Assembly (NCBI GenBank): GCA_023512835.1
Contig: CM042084.1
Coordinates: 10,908,842 to 10,972,841 of the forward strand
Reading direction: 5' to 3'
DNA: 64,000 nucleotides
DNA from: Taxillus chinensis
Taxonomy: Eukaryota > Streptophyta > Magnoliopsida > Santalales > Loranthaceae
How positions within the stretch are numbered: position 1 is the first letter of the stretch; every line of letters begins with the position of its first letter. Shown here one piece after another: positions 59,083-64,000 of the stretch. The notes beneath the pieces were generated by a model that saw only the letters and a list, made by a program, of their open reading frames with translations, did no database searches and was not told the origin of the DNA. Both the position numbers and the translations under genes were made by a program.

Positions 59083-60845
59083 AGATACCAACACCAGTCG
59101 AAGCCACACCACACGCCGCCGGTCGTCGCCCCGCACCACTTCCCTCTCCTCCTTGCTCTGCTAGACAAAGGGAAGCGCCAAATCGAGCCCTACTCCGGGA
59201 GATCAGGGAAGAAAATCTCCCTTATCCCATGAAAACTGGGAAGAGTCGGGAACCGCATCTCTCGCTCGATCCATCCCAGTGATGGCCATGCCTCTCCCTA
59301 CGCCGACAGTCATCCCATGCCGATGGCCGTCACTTGATTCACCTGCTCCCTCCCTCCACCGTCTATAAAAGACGAGGGACAGACAAAAGGAAGGAGGACG
59401 GACAGAAAGAGAGAAAGGGAAAGGGGTGTTGACACAGACGTAGACACGAATTGAAGGAAAAGAAGAAGAAGAGAATGTAAGAAAAAGGAGGAGACACAGA
59501 GGACACGGGAGGAAAAGACACGAGTCGACAGCATTCTGTTCTTGTGAGTTTTAATTTTCATGAAATTGCAGTTGGGTCATTGTAATGATTCATTGCCTCT
59601 GACTAATGGTTTGTGGAATCCTTTGTTATGCTTGCTGAATTCTATGTAATACTTCTTATTGAATAAATTCTGTGACGAATGTCTTGTGTTGTTGATTGTT
59701 GATGTTAACGTATGAAGAAATCATGGGATGAATCTGGGTTCTGGTGAATGATTACAGTCATGTTTTTATAAAAATGAAAAAGAGAAATGAGTTTGGTTTT
59801 GGAGCAAGGGTTTGCCTGTAAGCTTATCTGGCACCACGGCTGAGTTGGTTGAATTGACTACTATCTCAATTATCTATTGGGCTCAAAGAGAAGTGAAATC
59901 TAGTTGCTTGTTTATGCAATCGTATCAAGTTCTCTCCATATTGGACACTGTTTTTCATTAACCATTCCCCAGTGGAGTAAGATGCGGGTCTTTAGTCTCA
60001 TGTATCGTGTACATACTGTAGATCCGTCAGTTAGTTTCGCCATTCCTGTTCATTAATGTATGTTTTATATGGGTTGCTTCCTCTTGTTTCAAGCCTCTTC
60101 ATTTATTGCTCTATTTCTGTTTCTCTTTCTTATCATGTGGTTTAATGCTCTATGGTGCAAAGTTTATCTGCGTTGCACCAACCGGTTTTCAGTTTATGTC
60201 CTTGTGAGTTCTTATTGTCCCTCTCTTGTTGGTCTTTGGGTTGCCCCAGATTTAAGGTTAATCTATCTTGCATGAACCTATGATTAGTGTATGGCACTTA
60301 TCTTTTTTAAGGTTGTATTGGTATGGCTCTTTGGTGTGAGCCTCATCTCTCTTGCACTAGCCTCGTTCGGCTTTTCCTCTTTTATCTTTATGAGTTTGTC
60401 GTGCCTTATTCTTTGGTATGGTTGATTGCTTTAAACAATTGACTGTACCGCACTTTTTAAAGAACTAGGAAGCACTTTTAAATCATTTGCTGGAGAATTA
60501 CTTGTGCGGTGGAAGCTCTTAGCAATGGATTATGAAAAAATTATGTTTATTCATAATCTGCGCATGAGATTGATTAGGGAATGCCACCACCTTGAGAAAA
60601 AAAACAAAAAAAGAAAAAGAAAAACAAGCTAGAATAGTATTGCTTTCTTGCACTAATAAACTGAATGAATTGAAATTTTACAATATTGAAAATTTTCAGA
60701 GCTAATGGAAAATTTTCACTTTACATACAACTAGAAAGAATACAATAAATTCTGAAAAAACAAACGAAAAACAAACTACTAGTATCATCTCACACTATAC
60801 AACTAGAGAATAGAATCATAGAATGCTGCCATATTTGGGCTTGAA
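59083..60845. other. Intergenic, with one possible promoter
   Basis: No supportable protein gene. 59364-59370 reads TATAAAA before a purine-rich stretch, which could start an untranslated transcript. The rest is pyrimidine- and T-rich. Confidence 0.4.
59364..59370 (+). promoter_or_regulatory. Possible TATA box
   Basis: TATAAAA in a GC-richer context followed by GA-rich leader-like sequence. No coding region could be assigned downstream. Confidence 0.25.
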
Positions 60846-61856
60846 TTATGATGTTGCTATGGCTGCCTTCCACTGGGAGAGATTTTCAATTGGGTTCAAT
60901 ACAGGGTTTAAATATTGGCTCCTGTATCGCACATTGGAATTCAGCTTCTGGGCCATTGGCTCTTTACTAGGCAAGTGGTGCACACGACTGTCCTTGGCAT
61001 TCAGAGAGGAGGCTGTCTTGGTGGAATTGATTTCACGTTTTCTCTGTATCTCATCCTCTTCTCCATAGATGACCCTACAATCTTTGTGTTTGTACTTTGA
61101 GGTGTAGAATCTCATTCTCGATGTTGATGCAGTAGAATCCTTTTCGGTCTGCATAAGAAACTGTGCCGCACCTCTAGATTTCACGGCTTTCAATTGAGAC
61201 AGATTCTGGATGGGTTTCATAACAGAACTTGCACAATACTGACTCCCATTCAACCTTTTCTTATGAAACTTCACATCGTTCGGCTCTTGACAAGCGGAAG
61301 GGGAGGGATGAAATGAATTTTCAATACTGTCCTCGGCGGCTGACTGCATCAACAAAGCGTTCCATTGAGACTGATTCTCTATGGGTTTCCTGACTGACTC
61401 TGACCGACTCATGTTCAACTTTTTTGGATTAAACTTCTCAGGGCTAAGCTCTTCAGTGGGTGCAGGATTTTGAACACTGTCCTTGGCTGATTGCATCCAG
61501 TAGGGTGTCTCAGAGAAATCACAAACATAAACGCCCAGATCAGTGAAACGTGTCTCACCCTCTTCTCTAATACTGTTATCTCTGCAATATGTTTTCATTC
61601 TTGATGTTGGTGCAGTTGAAACGCTGTTATTCATTCCCTTGTCTCCCGCCTCCAAAAGCAGGGACCCAGTGTCATCATCATCGTCTGGGTTGTATTCAAA
61701 TATCTCCACATTGGGATTAAACTTTACTTTCTTTTTCATTTTCAGGCTCTTGGTCTCCTTGGCGTTACTCGTCGGCACTTGAGTGGGGTTTGTTGCGGGG
61801 CCAAGTGTTACGGAGGCAGACGCAGTGGATGTGCGATGTTTATGGGTTCCAAACAT
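60846..61856 (-). CDS. Unrecognised intronless protein, copy 2 (336 aa)
   Basis: Paralogue of the gene at 49187, 336 codons, uninterrupted. It keeps MFGTHKHR, the KKVKFNPNVEIFEYN motif, the three KLN-x-S ... PI(E/Q)N repeats and the end ENLSQWKAAIATS. The Asp run is shorter (DDDD instead of DDDDVDDDDD), accounting for the 5-codon difference. Other changes are scattered, including some to different residue classes (SPEKFNPKKLNMS versus ...NRS). Homology to copy 1 extends about 190 bp downstream and about 800 bp upstream, with the TATA box kept. No family recognised. Confidence 0.75.
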   Translation of the reverse strand: MFGTHKHRTSTASASVTLGPATNPTQVPTSNAKETKSLKMKKKVKFNPNVEIFEYNPDDDDDTGSLLLEAGDKGMNNSVSTAPTSRMKTYCRDNSIREEGETRFTDLGVYVCDFSETPYWMQSAKDSVQNPAPTEELSPEKFNPKKLNMSRSESVRKPIENQSQWNALLMQSAAEDSIENSFHPSPSACQEPNDVKFHKKRLNGSQYCASSVMKPIQNLSQLKAVKSRGAAQFLMQTEKDSTASTSRMRFYTSKYKHKDCRVIYGEEDEIQRKREINSTKTASSLNAKDSRVHHLPSKEPMAQKLNSNVRYRSQYLNPVLNPIENLSQWKAAIATS

Positions 61857-62045
61857 GATTTACGTGGTTTGGTTGGTGTCGCCTATTATGAGCACAGCAG
61901 AGAGCGAGAGAGTAATCTTAAAACTTGGAAATAAGAAACGAAGAACGTAGCTTGATTGCTAAGCTATCGCCTATTATCACCAGAGATCGAGATCGAGCGA
62001 GATGGAGATGGGGCGAGAGAAGATGAAAATAGGAAACCGAGGAAT

Positions 62046-62073
62046 GTGAGTGTGAGTGTGAGTGTGAGTGTGG
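62046..62073. repeat. (GTGAGT)n short tandem in copy 2 leader
   Basis: Four to five GTGAGT units where copy 1 has one to two, just inside the predicted leader. Confidence 0.8.
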
Positions 62074-62096
62074 TCTCTATGCCTCAACCGCTCGGG

Positions 62097-62104
62097 TATT
62101 TATA
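62097..62104 (-). promoter_or_regulatory. TATA box of unknown gene copy 2
   Basis: TATAAATA on the minus strand, about 240 bases before the start codon, conserved with copy 1. Confidence 0.55.
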
Positions 62105-62689
62105 ATCAAAAACCTTGCGTACGATCCACGGAATTACGTCGCCAGTTTCCTATTTCACTACACCAACCAACATTTTCTAGGTTTCCAATTTGCTTTTCAT
62201 TTCCGCAGAGACCTAGCCGACGAATTGACACGTGTTTCTTTTTTTTTTTCTTCTAATTTTTTTATTTACGTAGCTGTATTTCTTTTTTTCTTTTTCCATT
62301 AAAAATTTAAAATTTAAAATTTTTTAGAAAGCATACTTAATAATTATTTTACAAAATATCCGTTCCATGAAAAATAGGTGTAACATTAATTTATGTTTGT
62401 AAACATTTTTATCAATTTAAACTAAAATAAAAATATTATATTTTAATGTAATATGCCTATTTTGTTTGATATGCAATTATAGTTTTCAACCATTTATTGA
62501 ATAATATTTTTAAATTTTTTATTTTAAATTTTTGTTTTTTAGAAGAATGTCACAACACTGAATGCATTTTTTTTATTAGTAACACTTCTATAAATACAAA
62601 TGAGTTATCATAAGTTTAATCAACAATAAAATGCATGAAATCTAAATTAGAATTGACCAATCCCAACCAAGGTTGAATTAAATTAGTTT

Positions 62690-64000
62690 TTTAATCAAAT
62701 TTTATTTTGGCCAATAGATACTTAAAAAGTATTTTGATTGTATTTGCATCTGATTATGAATCTGAGGTCCTGAGAGGTAAGTTTATCCATTTAAATGATC
62801 TTTCGAGCTAAATAGAGTAAAATATTATATTATGAAAATGAAAAACAAGATATAATTAGTGGATGACAATTTAGTGTTTTTTTTATTTAAAAGTAATAAC
62901 CTGATGGGTGAGTGAACAGTAATCAAGTAGGTTTTGAAAACTTAGGGATTGAGCTTACTTGTTGGACAAGTAAATGCTTAATAAACGGTGTTTGAGGGTA
63001 ACTATGAATTGTTAAACCTTAAAATTTATCTTATATAAAATAAAATATTTTTTAAATATTGGTGATGTGTAATTGCTTTAAAATAAAATTAAAACAAAAA
63101 TTGAAAATATATGGGAAGGAGAGAGAGAGGCAGCTAGGGCATGGGAGTCCATCATTTTTATTCATTCATGGAGCTAGATGTGGGGGTGTAAAGAGCAGGG
63201 TAGAAGGAAAGAAACATCAGACCTAGTGTTTTTTATAGTCTTGAATCATCAAACACCTGAAGAGAATTTAGACAAATGCAAGGTAGGCAGCTTCTTCTTT
63301 CGGTTAACGATTGTTAAAACCTGAGAATTGTGTGAAAGTGATTCTAAAATCTTAACTTGCGAGTTTGGTTAAATTTAATTAACTTAACAAGTTGAAGCTC
63401 TCTAAAGTTGTGAGTTTAAAGTGTAATGATGAATTTGTTTTCATAACATGATAATCAATATCAGGAAAATCTTAGATTTTGATATTTGATAAATAAATTA
63501 TTATAATTTTAGAAATTTTATATATATAATATGACATTATTTGATAGGATTTGTGGAATTTATTATCGATTAAACTTACAATAATTCATTTGTATTTATT
63601 ATTGGGTTGCTAATAACAAAAATTGTATTCAGTGTTGTGATATTCTTTTAAAGAAAAAAATTAGAAATGAAAATTTAATAATGGCATATAAAACAAACTA
63701 AGCATATCATATTTAAATATGATATTTTAATTTTGTTTTATTTTGATAAAAATGTTTGCAAACATAAAATAATTTTACAGCTGGATGCAGCGGATATTTT
63801 ACCAAATAATTATTAAGTATGCTTTCCGAAAAATTTGAAATTTGAAATTATTAATGAAAAAAGAAATACAGCTACGTAAACAAAAAATTAGAAGAAAAAA
63901 AAAAGAAACACGTGTCAATTCGTCGGCTAAGTTGGAAACCCAGAAAACGTTGGTGTAAAGAAATAGGAAACATTCCGTAGATCGCACGCAAGGTTTTTGA
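62690..64000 (+). repeat. Upstream region of a third, oppositely oriented copy of the unknown gene
   Basis: Complementary to about 50400-52345, without the hAT insertion. It ends at the window edge in GATCGCACGCAAGG, which in copy 1 lies about 20 bases upstream of the TATA box. A plus-strand copy of the gene is therefore expected just beyond 64000, head-to-head with copy 2. Confidence 0.8.

Overview
This is nuclear DNA of a flowering plant, most likely a woody eudicot. The evidence is the many AT-rich GT-AG introns, a chloroplast-type KAS II gene, a peroxisomal 2-hydroxy-acid oxidase, type I MADS-box genes, and plant hAT, Mutator-like, SINE and miniature LTR elements. Two protein-coding genes are reconstructed exon by exon with intact frames: a HAOX/GLO4-type (S)-2-hydroxy-acid oxidase (26118-28783 +, 11 exons, 364 aa) and plastid 3-oxoacyl-ACP synthase II (43095-47936 +, 13 exons, 563 aa). 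Two more are intact single-exon genes: the paralogues of an unrecognised protein at 49187-50212 (-) and 60846-61856 (-).

The left 39 kb is a collapsed set of segmental duplications. An ancestral block ran MADS-box > oxidase > < PHL-like Gln-rich gene. Copy A (about 1-10200, +) has a MADS gene, a heavily damaged oxidase and a PHL fragment flipped by an inversion. Copy B (25200-30365) has the intact oxidase followed by a broken PHL 3' fragment on the minus strand. Copy C (31541-38995, -) has a MADS gene with an altered tail and TATA box, and an oxidase pseudogene cut off in exon 11. Paralogous empty sites let several transposon insertions in copy A be defined to the base, with target duplications.

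Between copies A and B lies a separate inverted gene pair: a SAP plus CCCH zinc-finger gene (11471-14534 -) and a damaged copy (17056-20859 +). Both carry the same one-base frameshift in exon 7. A SINE-like insertion with a target duplication sits directly beyond the stop codon of the minus copy. 20860-25200 is AT-rich and apparently non-genic.

39.6-42.0 kb holds a direct duplication and a complete miniature LTR (TRIM-like) element. KAS II follows. 49-64 kb is built around the unknown intronless gene: copy 1, copy 2, and the upstream region of a third, divergently oriented copy at the right edge. Between copies 1 and 2 lies a 3.4 kb inverted-repeat-bounded unit. It contains relics of a basic secretory protein (HExxH peptidase family) gene, and these are split by a tandem array of four LTRs and three internal regions of the TRIM-like family.

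Functionally, KAS II elongates 16:0-ACP to 18:0-ACP in plastids and the oxidase acts in peroxisomes. The MADS, SAP/CCCH and PHL pieces are nuclear regulators or their relics. There is no operon-like cooperation. The window is mainly a record of duplication, inversion and transposon-driven decay. All identities come from reading motifs by eye; no searches were run.
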